NCBI GenBank assembly: GCA_910585745.1
Contig: CAJUFM010000005.1
Span: forward strand, 1-64,000
Reading direction: 5' to 3'
From: an uncultured Eubacterium sp.
GTDB taxonomy: Bacteria; Bacillota; Clostridia; Lachnospirales; Lachnospiraceae
Length of the DNA: 64,000 nucleotides
Shown here: positions 56,650 through 64,000 of the stretch, one piece after another
Layout: every line of letters begins with the position of its first letter
Position numbering within the stretch: position 1 is the stretch's first letter
Program-made: the position numbers and the translations under genes
Notes under the pieces: model-generated
What the model saw: only the letters and a program-made list of their open reading frames with translations
What the model was told of the DNA's origin: nothing
The model's database searches: none

Positions 56650-56672
56650 TAGTTCCTCCTAATCAATGATTT

Positions 56673-57170
56673 TTAAGTTATGTAAGCTAAAAATATAAAC
56701 AATATAAATAACAGTACTGGTTCCGCCACCAGGATCAGATATACCATAACCCATGCCTTTCTCTTCTTCTTCTGACGAATAAAGGACCAGGTCATCATAA
56801 GCTGGACTGCAATAAGATCCAGTAAAAGTATCACAATAATAAATAACTGCATGATCGATGCACCAACATCTATATGCTCCTGAGCTTTCAGCCAGCACTC
56901 ATAGTAATGCCATAGCGCAGCCTGTGAAAGGATCACTAAAATACCATCTAATATAAGCATTTTTTTCATGCTATGAGTAAGCATATAATTCAGCCAGATA
57001 ATTAACAATGTGCTGAATATCGTAAACCAGTTGATATGGAATGAACTAATACCTGCACAAATGTTAAAAACCAACAAAATCCAAAATCCCCCGCTTAGGT
57101 TCTGGCTTATCCTTTTTTCCATGTGTTCCAGCTCCTTCTTCAACATTAAGTATATCGAATTTTCTTCCAT
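56673..57170 (-). CDS. Integral membrane protein of unknown function
   Basis: The 165-residue protein begins at ATG 57170 (MEENSIYLML), though the ribosome site is weak. After an amphipathic start (KKELEHMEKRISQN) there are about five hydrophobic helices: FWILLVFNICAGISSF, WFTIFSTLLIIWLNYML, LILDGILVILSQAALWHYY, IMQLFIIVILLLDLIAVQLM and YLILVAEPVLLFILFIFLAY. I do not recognise the family. It heads a small membrane-protein cluster on the minus strand. Confidence 0.65.
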   Translation of the reverse strand: MEENSIYLMLKKELEHMEKRISQNLSGGFWILLVFNICAGISSFHINWFTIFSTLLIIWLNYMLTHSMKKMLILDGILVILSQAALWHYYECWLKAQEHIDVGASIMQLFIIVILLLDLIAVQLMMTWSFIRQKKKRKAWVMVYLILVAEPVLLFILFIFLAYIT

Positions 57171-57331
57171 TTGGCAAATTTCTTTATTCTATTTATCCTG
57201 TGGTGCTAGCTCGACGGTGCCAATTAGCACCCTGCCACATGAGGGTTGTGGAAGACAAAAAACTTTGTTATACTTCTATATAGCCTGGCGAAGCCAAATC
57301 TTCAGGCTAACAAAACAAAAAGGAGATCACC

Positions 57332-57730
57332 ATGAATAAAAAGAAAGAAATACCTGTCTCTCCCCTTGCAAAAACTTGGATCCTGGATCTGGACGGCACC
57401 ATCGTAGTACACAATGGTCCTTATATATATGGTAAAGACCGTTTTTTACCCGGCGCCAGAGAGTTTCTGGAAAATATTCCCGCCCAGGATATGATCATTT
57501 TCCTCACAGCAAGGAACAATTACGAAAAAAACCACACCCTTCGTTTTCTCGAAGAAAATAACGTCCGCTATGACCATATTATTTTCAATGCCGGCCACGG
57601 CGAACGTATTCTTATAAACGATAATAAACCAGATGGTCTTGTAACCGCTATGGCAGTCAATACCACCAGAGACCAGTTTTGTGATATAAATTTTATCACT
57701 GACCACAGTCTCGGGACAATGTATGACTGA
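57332..57730 (+). CDS. HAD-family hydrolase (small phosphatase)
   Basis: The 132-residue protein starts at ATG 57332, after AAGGAG. It keeps the HAD motifs: nucleophile Asp in WILDLDGTIV (about 18-23), Thr in IIFLTARNN (about 58) and the acidic loop ILINDNKP (about 92). It lacks a large cap, so it is a small capless HAD phosphatase, probably acting on a sugar or nucleotide phosphate. It lies alone on the plus strand. Confidence 0.85.
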   Translation: MNKKKEIPVSPLAKTWILDLDGTIVVHNGPYIYGKDRFLPGAREFLENIPAQDMIIFLTARNNYEKNHTLRFLEENNVRYDHIIFNAGHGERILINDNKPDGLVTAMAVNTTRDQFCDINFITDHSLGTMYD

Positions 57731-57748
57731 CACGTAATTTACGGTTTA

Positions 57749-58561
57749 CTAATTTCCGGTACTCTTATAATATTTTACGCTATACCTCCAGAATATATAA
57801 GCTCCCATATACATTACAATTCCCACCAGAGGTGCGATGTACATATAAAGCTCAGGAAATCCCAGCATATCTTTTTTTCGCAGAAGATACTGTGCTGGAA
57901 AATAATTAACAAAGGCAAAGGGAACCAGATAAATCATGATATACTGGATCGCCTTATGGTAAATGCTGATGGGATATCCAGCAAATTTTCTTAAATTCCA
58001 GTATAATACAGACTTAAGTGTGTTAGTACGAATCAGATAAAACTGCAGGGAAGCAAGCAATAAGAATATTGCCCCCTGGATCAAGACACCGCCAATGACT
58101 GCTGCCCCATAGTATAAAACTGTCTGCAGATCCCACATAACCCCTACACTGCCAGCTGAGACCACAAACAGCACGATCCCCAGGCCACCATGGCCAATCG
58201 CTGCAAACCAGTCAGAATTACTGGTAATGATCTGAAACAAAAGTCCCCTTGGGCGAAGCAGAAATCGGTCAAACTTCCCAGAATGAATATACTGAGAGAA
58301 ATCCCGTAATCCAGTAAAAAAAATGATCAATATGCCATAGGTCAGAAAAAGAAGGCTGTATAAAAAAAGCATTTCTTTTTGATTCCATCCATTTAACGAG
58401 TCAAATTTTAACATAGTAAAATAGATCACGATAATTCCAGTGGCCTCCCTGAGAAATACCGCCAGGGATTTCAGCACTGCATCTACCTTATATTGAAACC
58501 ATGCTTTCATAGTCAACCGGGTATACTGCACTGCTGTCTGCCATATATTATATTCCCCCAT
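57749..58561 (-). CDS. ABC-2 type permease, second subunit
   Basis: The 270-residue protein starts at ATG 58561 (MGEYNIWQTAV), 6 bases after AGGAGG, and its gene starts just after the stop of the other permease. It has six helices in an ABC-2 (PF06182-like) pattern with FIRPRGLLFQI-type lining and the helix VPFAFVNYFPAQYLL typical of this group. It should form the membrane channel with the next gene product. Confidence 0.85.
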   Translation of the reverse strand: MGEYNIWQTAVQYTRLTMKAWFQYKVDAVLKSLAVFLREATGIIVIYFTMLKFDSLNGWNQKEMLFLYSLLFLTYGILIIFFTGLRDFSQYIHSGKFDRFLLRPRGLLFQIITSNSDWFAAIGHGGLGIVLFVVSAGSVGVMWDLQTVLYYGAAVIGGVLIQGAIFLLLASLQFYLIRTNTLKSVLYWNLRKFAGYPISIYHKAIQYIMIYLVPFAFVNYFPAQYLLRKKDMLGFPELYMYIAPLVGIVMYMGAYIFWRYSVKYYKSTGN

Positions 58562-58563
58562 GA

Positions 58564-59352
58564 TCACCCTCCTTGAATCACCAGTCTGCGGATACCCCGT
58601 CTCCAGATCAATTCTCCAATCACTGCTAGAACAACGATCCAGCAGCCCTGCCGAATAAAAGATACCAGGATATCTATTCCCGTCTGCTGCCCCAGATATA
58701 TTTTAACTGGTTCAAAATAAATAGAAGAAAATGGAGTAAACTGAATAAATCCCTGCATCCAGTCAGGCATAAACCATAAAGGGATCATTGCCCCAGATAA
58801 CACATTCACAAAGACATTCTTTATGGTCTGCAGACTCCATATATTTATAAGCCAGAAGGAAAGAGACTGGAAAATAAAATTTAATGTCCAAAGCACGAGA
58901 AAACCAAGCAACACACTGATTAAAAAAGCGGCAAATGCTTCTACTGAGTGTGGTTTATTCATCCCCACACTCAAAACTGCCACAATTATTGCTGGAACAA
59001 ACTCAAACAACAGGCAAAAACATATATTTCCTAAATCCGATGCCAGCAGAATTCCCCGAAAGCTTATGGGTTTTAACAGTTCAGTTCCAATACTGCCATT
59101 ATTAATACGATAGGGCAGGTATCCTTCGTCTAGATAAAAGGCACTGCCAAGGCCAATAGACAAAATAAAATTCGTCATAACCATCTCAAATGTAATTCCA
59201 TCAATTTCATTCCGTCCACCATAGAGTGCCTGGTAAATACACCAGAAAATAAATACTTTCAAGCAAGTATCTACGATTCTCATAGAATTATCAAAACGAA
59301 AAGCTGATTTTGCCAAAAAAGCCTGTCTGGTATATGCCAGATACCGTCTCAT
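58564..59352 (-). CDS. ABC-2 type permease, first subunit
   Basis: The 262-residue protein starts at ATG 59352 and overlaps the ATPase gene end (59349) by 4 bases (ATGA), then ends 3 bases before the second permease. Six helices, including TCLKVFIFWCIYQALY and FVLWTLNFIFQSLSFWL, fit the same PF06182-like group, with LLKPISFRGILLASDLG in the middle. It works with the neighbouring permease and ATPases as an exporter. Confidence 0.87.
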   Translation of the reverse strand: MRRYLAYTRQAFLAKSAFRFDNSMRIVDTCLKVFIFWCIYQALYGGRNEIDGITFEMVMTNFILSIGLGSAFYLDEGYLPYRINNGSIGTELLKPISFRGILLASDLGNICFCLLFEFVPAIIVAVLSVGMNKPHSVEAFAAFLISVLLGFLVLWTLNFIFQSLSFWLINIWSLQTIKNVFVNVLSGAMIPLWFMPDWMQGFIQFTPFSSIYFEPVKIYLGQQTGIDILVSFIRQGCWIVVLAVIGELIWRRGIRRLVIQGG

Positions 59353-60380
59353 GCACTCTCCTCCTCCCCTGCTTTCACCGCCTTCTTTTCCAAAAACTCT
59401 CCCTGATAAATCCGGCGTATAATACTCTCGATCTCTGGTTCTGAAACCTGCAGATCTGCCACCTGATAACGGTTTAAGAGCATAGACATCAGTTCATTAA
59501 TCTGAACTTCTTTATTTTCAAAGGAAAAACGAAATTTTCTTCCATCCAGTTCATCCATCTGCTTAATGAATACATGAGGGATAGGCTCTATCTCGGTCAC
59601 CCATTCAAATTCCACATCAATCTGACGCATAGTGGCAAACTTTTCCCGTATACCATACAGACTGCCATCATATATTTTCTTTCCTTCATCAATAATAATC
59701 AGCTTCTGGCATGTCTTTTCAATATCCTGCATATCATGGGTGGTAAATATCATAGTTATGCCTTCTCTTTGATTTAACTCCTGGATAAAATTCCGGATTG
59801 TCTCCTTCCCAACCACGTCTACGCCGATCGTAGGCTCATCAAAAAAAACAATACGTGGTGCATGCAGAAGTGCAGCCACGATATCCGCCCGCATCCGCTG
59901 CCCCAATGACAGCTGGCGCACCGGCTGTTCCAGAAAACTTCCCATATCCAGCATTTCTGTATAACGGCTTAGCCGTTCTTTGTACTGCTGTTTTGGAATT
60001 TTATAAATATACCTTAAAAGTTCAAAGGTATCCATAGGTGGCAGATCCCACTGAAGCTGGGACTTTTGTCCAAATACGACGCCTATCCTTGCCACATATT
60101 CTTTTCTCTGCCTATATGGAATATAGCCATCCACACTGATTTTTCCTCCATCGGGATGCAGAATCCCCGATAACATTTTGATCGTGGTGGATTTACCCGC
60201 ACCGTTCGGTCCTATAAATCCTACCATCTCCCCCTCATTAATAGTAAAATTCATATCTGACACCGCTCTTCGGTATTCATACCGGGGCCGTACAAGATTC
60301 GCTGCCATGCCTGCCAGCCCTTTACTCCTTTTGTTGATACGAAAGGTTTTATTCACATGTTCCACTTCAATAAAACTCAT
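59349..60380 (-). CDS. ABC transporter ATPase for the ABC-2 exporter
   Basis: The 343-residue protein is started at ATG 60380 (MSFIEVEHVNKTF), 6 bases after GAGGGA; ATG 60431, which overlaps the upstream stop as ATGA, is an alternative. Motifs: Walker A GPNGAGKST, Q-loop VFGQKSQL, signature LSLGQRMRADI, Walker B RIVFFDEPTIGVD and H-loop TTHD. The extra 100 residues at the C-terminus are typical of ATPases paired with two ABC-2 permeases. Confidence 0.9.
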   Translation of the reverse strand: MSFIEVEHVNKTFRINKRSKGLAGMAANLVRPRYEYRRAVSDMNFTINEGEMVGFIGPNGAGKSTTIKMLSGILHPDGGKISVDGYIPYRQRKEYVARIGVVFGQKSQLQWDLPPMDTFELLRYIYKIPKQQYKERLSRYTEMLDMGSFLEQPVRQLSLGQRMRADIVAALLHAPRIVFFDEPTIGVDVVGKETIRNFIQELNQREGITMIFTTHDMQDIEKTCQKLIIIDEGKKIYDGSLYGIREKFATMRQIDVEFEWVTEIEPIPHVFIKQMDELDGRKFRFSFENKEVQINELMSMLLNRYQVADLQVSEPEIESIIRRIYQGEFLEKKAVKAGEEESA

Positions 60381-60427
60381 TGCCATTCCCTCTTTCCAAT
60401 CCGGCATTCCAGTTCTGCAAATATCTT

Positions 60428-61348
60428 TCATTCTTTCGCAGACAGACCTTCTATCACTTCCTCTAAACTAGTCTGTCTCATGGATATTTCCTCTATATCT
60501 CCTGTCTGCTGCATACCCCTCAGCAACTCTGCCGCCGTAATCTGATTCCGGTTATAATCCAATATTATCTTCCGGTCCTCCCTCACATAACGGACGAAGG
60601 GCAGATCTAAAAAATCCGGCACAGAATGCTGAAAAGTAACTTCCAATTGATTCACAGGTGCTATAAACCGCAGCAGTCTTTCCATGCCACCATAAAATAC
60701 AAGTTTTCCCTGATTCAGCAATAGAATGCGCTGTGACAAATTTACAACCTCCTCCATGTTATGGGAGGAAATCAAGATCGTCCGACCACTTCTCTGCTCC
60801 TCCTGTACAAGCTCAGCAAATATTTGCTTTGCCTCTACATCCATCCCGATACTTGGCTCATCAAATAACAACACTTCAGCAGGAACCAAAAATGCCAGTG
60901 CAGTCTCTGCACGACGCCGGACTCCCAGTGATAACTCTATTAACTTCGTATCATAAAATGGTTCTAACGAATAATCCTGTAACAGCTTTTCTCTTTTTTT
61001 CCTGAACTCTTTATCACTTATCTGATAAGCAGCCTGCATCAGCTCCAATGACTCCCTTAAAGAATGTTCCGTATTTGCATTGGACTGATCGGCCAGAAGA
61101 ATGCTGACCTGCCCAGCCAGACGCTTCCGATGCTTTATGGGATCCAGGGAATTTACCCTAACACGCCCTTCCTCTGCCTGTAAAGCTCCACATATAAGCT
61201 TTAAAAGGGTTGTCTTTCCTGCGCCAGACGGGCCAATGATGCCCACAGTCATTCCTCTGGGTATATGAAAAAGGATTTCCTGCAGCGCCAGGATGGGGCA
61301 CTTATTTTTTCTTTTAAATTTTTTGGATACCGAATCAAATAATATCAT
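60428..61348 (-). CDS. Second ABC transporter ATPase
   Basis: The 306-residue protein starts at ATG 61348 (MILFDSVSKKFK), 8 bases after GGAG. Motifs: Walker A GPSGAGKTT, Q-loop LLADQSNA, a diverged signature ELSLGVRRRAETAL, Walker B EVLLFDEPSIGMD and the H-loop SSHN. It is a close neighbour but not a copy of the next ATPase, and could form a heterodimer with it for the two permeases. Confidence 0.87.
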   Translation of the reverse strand: MILFDSVSKKFKRKNKCPILALQEILFHIPRGMTVGIIGPSGAGKTTLLKLICGALQAEEGRVRVNSLDPIKHRKRLAGQVSILLADQSNANTEHSLRESLELMQAAYQISDKEFRKKREKLLQDYSLEPFYDTKLIELSLGVRRRAETALAFLVPAEVLLFDEPSIGMDVEAKQIFAELVQEEQRSGRTILISSHNMEEVVNLSQRILLLNQGKLVFYGGMERLLRFIAPVNQLEVTFQHSVPDFLDLPFVRYVREDRKIILDYNRNQITAAELLRGMQQTGDIEEISMRQTSLEEVIEGLSAKE

Positions 61349-61370
61349 CTTTTTCACTCCATATAAAGTC

Positions 61371-61402
61371 TATACCCTTGCAGAATATTCCGCAAGGGTA
61401 TA
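61371..61402. repeat. Inverted repeat upstream of the ABC exporter operon
   Basis: TATACCCTTGC (61371-61381) and GCAAGGGTATA (61392-61402) form a perfect 11-bp stem with a 10-base loop. It lies 11 bases before the ribosome site of the first ATPase and after the kinase stop. Few T follow, so an operator or attenuator is as likely as a terminator. Confidence 0.5.
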
Positions 61403-61445
61403 GGGATAAACGACATGTCATCAGGGACAAACAGCATAAAAACTC

Positions 61446-62183
61446 TCAAGTTTCCGGTGGCACCGCCGGAATCATTGCCACTGCACAAAACATATTTTCT
61501 TCTTCATAAAATTGGCATAATCCATCATACTTATCCACAATTCTTCGAATCTGCCCCACTCCATATCCGTGTCCATCTCCCTCCTTCCCCGAAAGAAGAT
61601 GTGGATTTTTCTCCAGCACGGACTCCGCAATACTATTTTTTACTAAAATGGTTTCATAACATCTTCTGGCAGTAAGACTTACAGATATCTCTGGTTTTGA
61701 CTGAGTTTCTGTCTGCACTGCCCCTTCAATGGCATTATCCAGCAGATTAGAAAGCAGGGATACAAAATCAACACTTTCCATACAGGCAAAGGCAAGATTT
61801 TCAATTTCAGCCTTTACCAGAAGTCCTTTCTGACATGCCTTTTCCAGTTTCTGATTCAGCACATAATTCATTACACTGTTTCCTGTCTCCACATAGGTAT
61901 ATATGCCATTCAGTTCATCCAGTACATGAGAAAGATATTCTTTCGCTTCATCCAAAGCATTTTCCTGAAGGTATGATGTGATTACCATGATATGGTTTTT
62001 CATATCATGTTTAAGCCGTCTCGTATTTTCATGGAGCTTCAGGATCTCTTCCCGCTGTCCCTTCTCATGGGCATAATTGCTCTCCAGCTCCCGGCACCGG
62101 TACTCCAGTTCCAGTTTCTCTGCCAGCAGCTGGTCCAATCTCCCTTCCATCTCCCGCTGTTTCCTTTCTATCTTTCCCATCAT
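61446..62183 (-). CDS. Cytoplasmic GHKL histidine kinase (AgrC-like)
   Basis: The 245-residue protein starts at ATG 62183 overlapping the regulator stop (ATGA). It has no membrane helices: an N-terminal coiled coil (LDQLLAEKLELEYRCRELES) leads to the H-box RLKHDMKNHIMVITSYL with the phosphorylated His, and the GHKL ATPase (LLSNLLDNAIEGA, GYGVGQIRRI). It pairs with the LytTR regulator. The input must come from inside the cell or from a partner protein. Confidence 0.85.
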   Translation of the reverse strand: MMGKIERKQREMEGRLDQLLAEKLELEYRCRELESNYAHEKGQREEILKLHENTRRLKHDMKNHIMVITSYLQENALDEAKEYLSHVLDELNGIYTYVETGNSVMNYVLNQKLEKACQKGLLVKAEIENLAFACMESVDFVSLLSNLLDNAIEGAVQTETQSKPEISVSLTARRCYETILVKNSIAESVLEKNPHLLSGKEGDGHGYGVGQIRRIVDKYDGLCQFYEEENMFCAVAMIPAVPPET

Positions 62184-62875
62184 GACATCATATACCTCAC
62201 CAGTTGTTCCCTTGCCTGCTCCCGGCAGCTCCTGCCAATAGGAAGCACATTATTCCCCTTCACTACCACTTCATTGCTGCCAATACGGTAAACCGCCTGC
62301 TGATTCACAAGATATCCTTTGTGGATCCTAACAAACCCATACACACCCAGTTCCCTTTCCACATTTGCCATCGTTTCCCGGATCCGGTAAACCGTATGTT
62401 CCATATGAAGATTGAGATAATTTCCTAATGCCTCAAAATAAAATATTTCCTCCAAGGGCAGTGTAATCAGCTGACTATCACTGCGAAAAGTAAAACGGCA
62501 GTTCCTTTTCTTCCATTCTTCCAAAGCCTCCAGCAAAACAGGCTCCATTTCCTGTTCCACACAACTTTTTCGGATAAACCCAAAGGGATGGTATTGGAAA
62601 GTCTGATACACCAGTGCATCTTGACATGTTACAAAGATCAGTATCGGTTTGCATGGCAGCTGATCCATCCGCGCCGCGATCTCCAACCCGTCAAGCCCTG
62701 GCATATCAATGTCCAGCAACACAATATCCGCACCCACCTGCTGCAATTCCTCCCAAAATATGCATGGATCTGTATAGGTGCGGATCTCCGGATCCCTCCC
62801 CAATATCTGTTCCGCCATTTTACTATACTTTTCACAAAATATATATTCATCGTCACAAATGTATAATTGAATCAT
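62180..62875 (-). CDS. LytTR-family response regulator (AgrA-like)
   Basis: The 231-residue regulator starts at ATG 62875 with GGAG upstream. It has the receiver pocket IYICDDEYIFCE, the phosphoacceptor in IVLLDIDMPGLDGLE (about 55) and a LytTR DNA-binding domain (FYFEALGNYLNLHMEHTVYR, GFVRIHKGYLVN). It probably controls the ABC exporter operon to the left. The genes are co-transcribed. Confidence 0.92.
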   Translation of the reverse strand: MIQLYICDDEYIFCEKYSKMAEQILGRDPEIRTYTDPCIFWEELQQVGADIVLLDIDMPGLDGLEIAARMDQLPCKPILIFVTCQDALVYQTFQYHPFGFIRKSCVEQEMEPVLLEALEEWKKRNCRFTFRSDSQLITLPLEEIFYFEALGNYLNLHMEHTVYRIRETMANVERELGVYGFVRIHKGYLVNQQAVYRIGSNEVVVKGNNVLPIGRSCREQAREQLVRYMMS

Positions 62876-62891
62876 AGCAATCTCCGCCTAT

Positions 62892-63098
62892 CTACCGAAA
62901 CAGCACACAGTTCCCACTCTCCCGGTAATACTGGATCCTCTCCTGCAACGCCCCTCTGCTGCAGCCCAGCTTTTCACTGAGGCAGTCAAGACAGAGGAAA
63001 TCCACGGCACTCCGGCTTACCATTTTCATATAAATTGCCTTTTCGTCGGAAGTAAGACGGACCCCGCACTGCCGGCAGACATGATGTTTCATCTCCAT
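62892..63098 (-). CDS. Small Cys-rich zinc-ribbon-like protein
   Basis: The 68-residue protein starts at ATG 63098 (MEMKHHVCRQCGVRL) after GGGG. Two CxxC pairs (HVCRQCG near residues 7-12 and FLCLDCLSEK near 35-42) suggest a zinc ribbon, followed by a helix (ALQERIQYYRE). It sits 16 bases before the alpha-galactosidase stop and 17 bases after the LytTR start region. Its role is unknown; a regulator is possible. Confidence 0.65.
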   Translation of the reverse strand: MEMKHHVCRQCGVRLTSDEKAIYMKMVSRSAVDFLCLDCLSEKLGCSRGALQERIQYYRESGNCVLFR

Positions 63099-63113
63099 AA
63101 CCAGATCCCCGCT

Positions 63114-64000
63114 TTATACAAGTCTGCCACGCATAACAATACAGTCAGAGGAAGGTACCGTAACGGCGAATCTTTCCTTATGTACACCGAGCTCCTTATG
63201 CTCCCAGCAGTCATAAAGCGACAACCCCATCCCGGATGCATAAGGAAGTCCCAGATCCCAGAACTGCACTGTCAATTCTCTCTGGGTATCACTGAGATTG
63301 AAAAGCCCTATGGCAAGATCCCCATTATGTAATACTTTTACCAGTACAAAGGCTTCGTCCTCGTTGAACCATTGTGGCTCTACCTTGATGCGATAAGCAC
63401 CTCTTGCCTCTGGATCCTGATTGATAGCAATCAATTCCTTATTTTGCAGGATATTCTTTGTTACATCATTTGCCGAGCGGATATCGCAGCCTATCATAAG
63501 TGGTGAACCCATCATACACCACAGGGAAAAATGTGTCTTATACTGGCTGTCTGTACATCCCCCAATGCGTTCACTGCAGATAAAATCACTATTGCTTCCC
63601 CCATACATTCCTACCACCAGCATGTCCATATCATTGTGGCAGTAATTTCCCGTAAAAGGTTCTTTTTCAATCTGCGAGCGGGCAATATTACAGATGGATT
63701 CCCAGTTGTCCTGAATATCTGGTGTAGAACGATAAGAATGTGCCCCGGACTCGCGGATCCAGTGATGAACATTGTCCTCGCCCCAGTTGCAGGCGGAAAA
63801 GCAAATGTCTCTGCCACAATTACGCAGGGCAAGGTTCATTCTCTTATACAACAGCTCTCCACACATATTTCTCGGTTTAAAACAATAATCGTATTTCAGA
63901 TAATCTACACCCCATGCTGCAAATTGCTTCGCATCCTGAAATTCATGTTCAAAACTGCCTGGATAACCAGCGCAGGTATGGGTTCCCGCACAGGAATACA
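63114..64000 (-). CDS. GH27 alpha-galactosidase, N-terminal end off the right edge
   Basis: The frame is open from base 64000 through to the stop at 63114 (about 295 residues seen). A start is not in the window; the ATG at 63866 is internal. Motifs: YSCAGTHTCAGYPGS with the substrate-binding Cys-Ala-Gly, WGVDYLKYDYCFKP with the nucleophile Asp, and SYRSTPDIQDNW with the acid/base Asp, then PLMIGCDIRSAND. This is the typical GH27 barrel and the C-terminal beta domain. It removes terminal alpha-1,3 or alpha-1,6 galactose and would complement the GH98 enzyme. Confidence 0.88.
   Translation of the reverse strand, partial: YSCAGTHTCAGYPGSFEHEFQDAKQFAAWGVDYLKYDYCFKPRNMCGELLYKRMNLALRNCGRDICFSACNWGEDNVHHWIRESGAHSYRSTPDIQDNWESICNIARSQIEKEPFTGNYCHNDMDMLVVGMYGGSNSDFICSERIGGCTDSQYKTHFSLWCMMGSPLMIGCDIRSANDVTKNILQNKELIAINQDPEARGAYRIKVEPQWFNEDEAFVLVKVLHNGDLAIGLFNLSDTQRELTVQFWDLGLPYASGMGLSLYDCWEHKELGVHKERFAVTVPSSDCIVMRGRLV

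Noticed and set aside
1..64000. CRISPR arrays, rRNA genes, complete insertion sequences and integrases
   Set aside because: I looked for regularly spaced repeats, rRNA landmarks and transposase or integrase motifs and found none beyond the debris listed.

Overview
The window looks like a chromosomal segment from a gut Firmicute of the Lachnospiraceae type (Blautia / Ruminococcus / Mediterraneibacter-like). Supporting signs are Gram-positive style genes with strong AAGGAGG ribosome sites, sporulation-type genes (a YtvI-like membrane protein and a CotS-like kinase), lysine-rich Big_2 surface proteins, CD3324-type and Rpn-type proteins, glycan-active enzymes (GH98, GH27, GH43), and no outer-membrane genes. 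The assignment is an inference from gene content; no 16S gene is present.

Left end (1-4.8 kb): an AT-rich, tightly overlapping minus-strand operon that reads as an ABC-three-component (ABC-3C, Lamassu-related) conflict system. It has a Cap4/DUF4297-like nuclease effector, a small middle component and a DUF3732-like ABC/SMC ATPase, followed by two unusual riders: a protein with a new N-terminal part joined to a DUF1292 domain, and a helical protein that runs off the left edge. This is the best candidate for an undescribed system. Next (4.8-8.5 kb) come a small membrane protein and two secreted proteins (BspA-type LRR; CBM2-like).

Housekeeping core (8.7-34.5 kb): rpoB-rpoC with a consensus promoter, a long palindromic repeat with a decayed Rpn nuclease and an intact AAA-ATPase/PD-(D/E)XK gene, a DUF885 lipoprotein, an alpha/beta hydrolase, thyX, glycogen branching enzyme glgB, phosphoglucomutase, a PEGA lipoprotein, a CotS-like kinase, a YtvI-like protein, an OmpR-type two-component system, then DAHP synthase and a GH43 glycosidase on the plus strand.

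Accessory islet (36.2-39.6 kb): tRNA-Arg(CCT) is followed by about 3.4 kb bounded by a 33-bp direct copy of the tRNA 3' part. No integrase remains. It carries phage debris, decayed antitoxin pieces, a truncated nucleotidyltransferase, an intact antitoxin/PIN-toxin pair and a HEPN-like protein. More gene debris (DUF1062 fragment) and a CD3324 gene follow.

Right half (41-64 kb): a two-component system with a BceAB-like ABC exporter whose promoter carries about 11-bp spaced direct repeats; a run of three lysine-rich Big_2 surface proteins interrupted by gene vestiges; a GH98 secreted glycosidase; a small membrane/solute-binding cluster with three consecutive hairpins; a HAD phosphatase; an ABC-2 exporter with two different ATPases next to a LytTR two-component system; and the 3' part of a GH27 alpha-galactosidase. 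GH98 and GH27 together suggest use of mucin or blood-group type host glycans.
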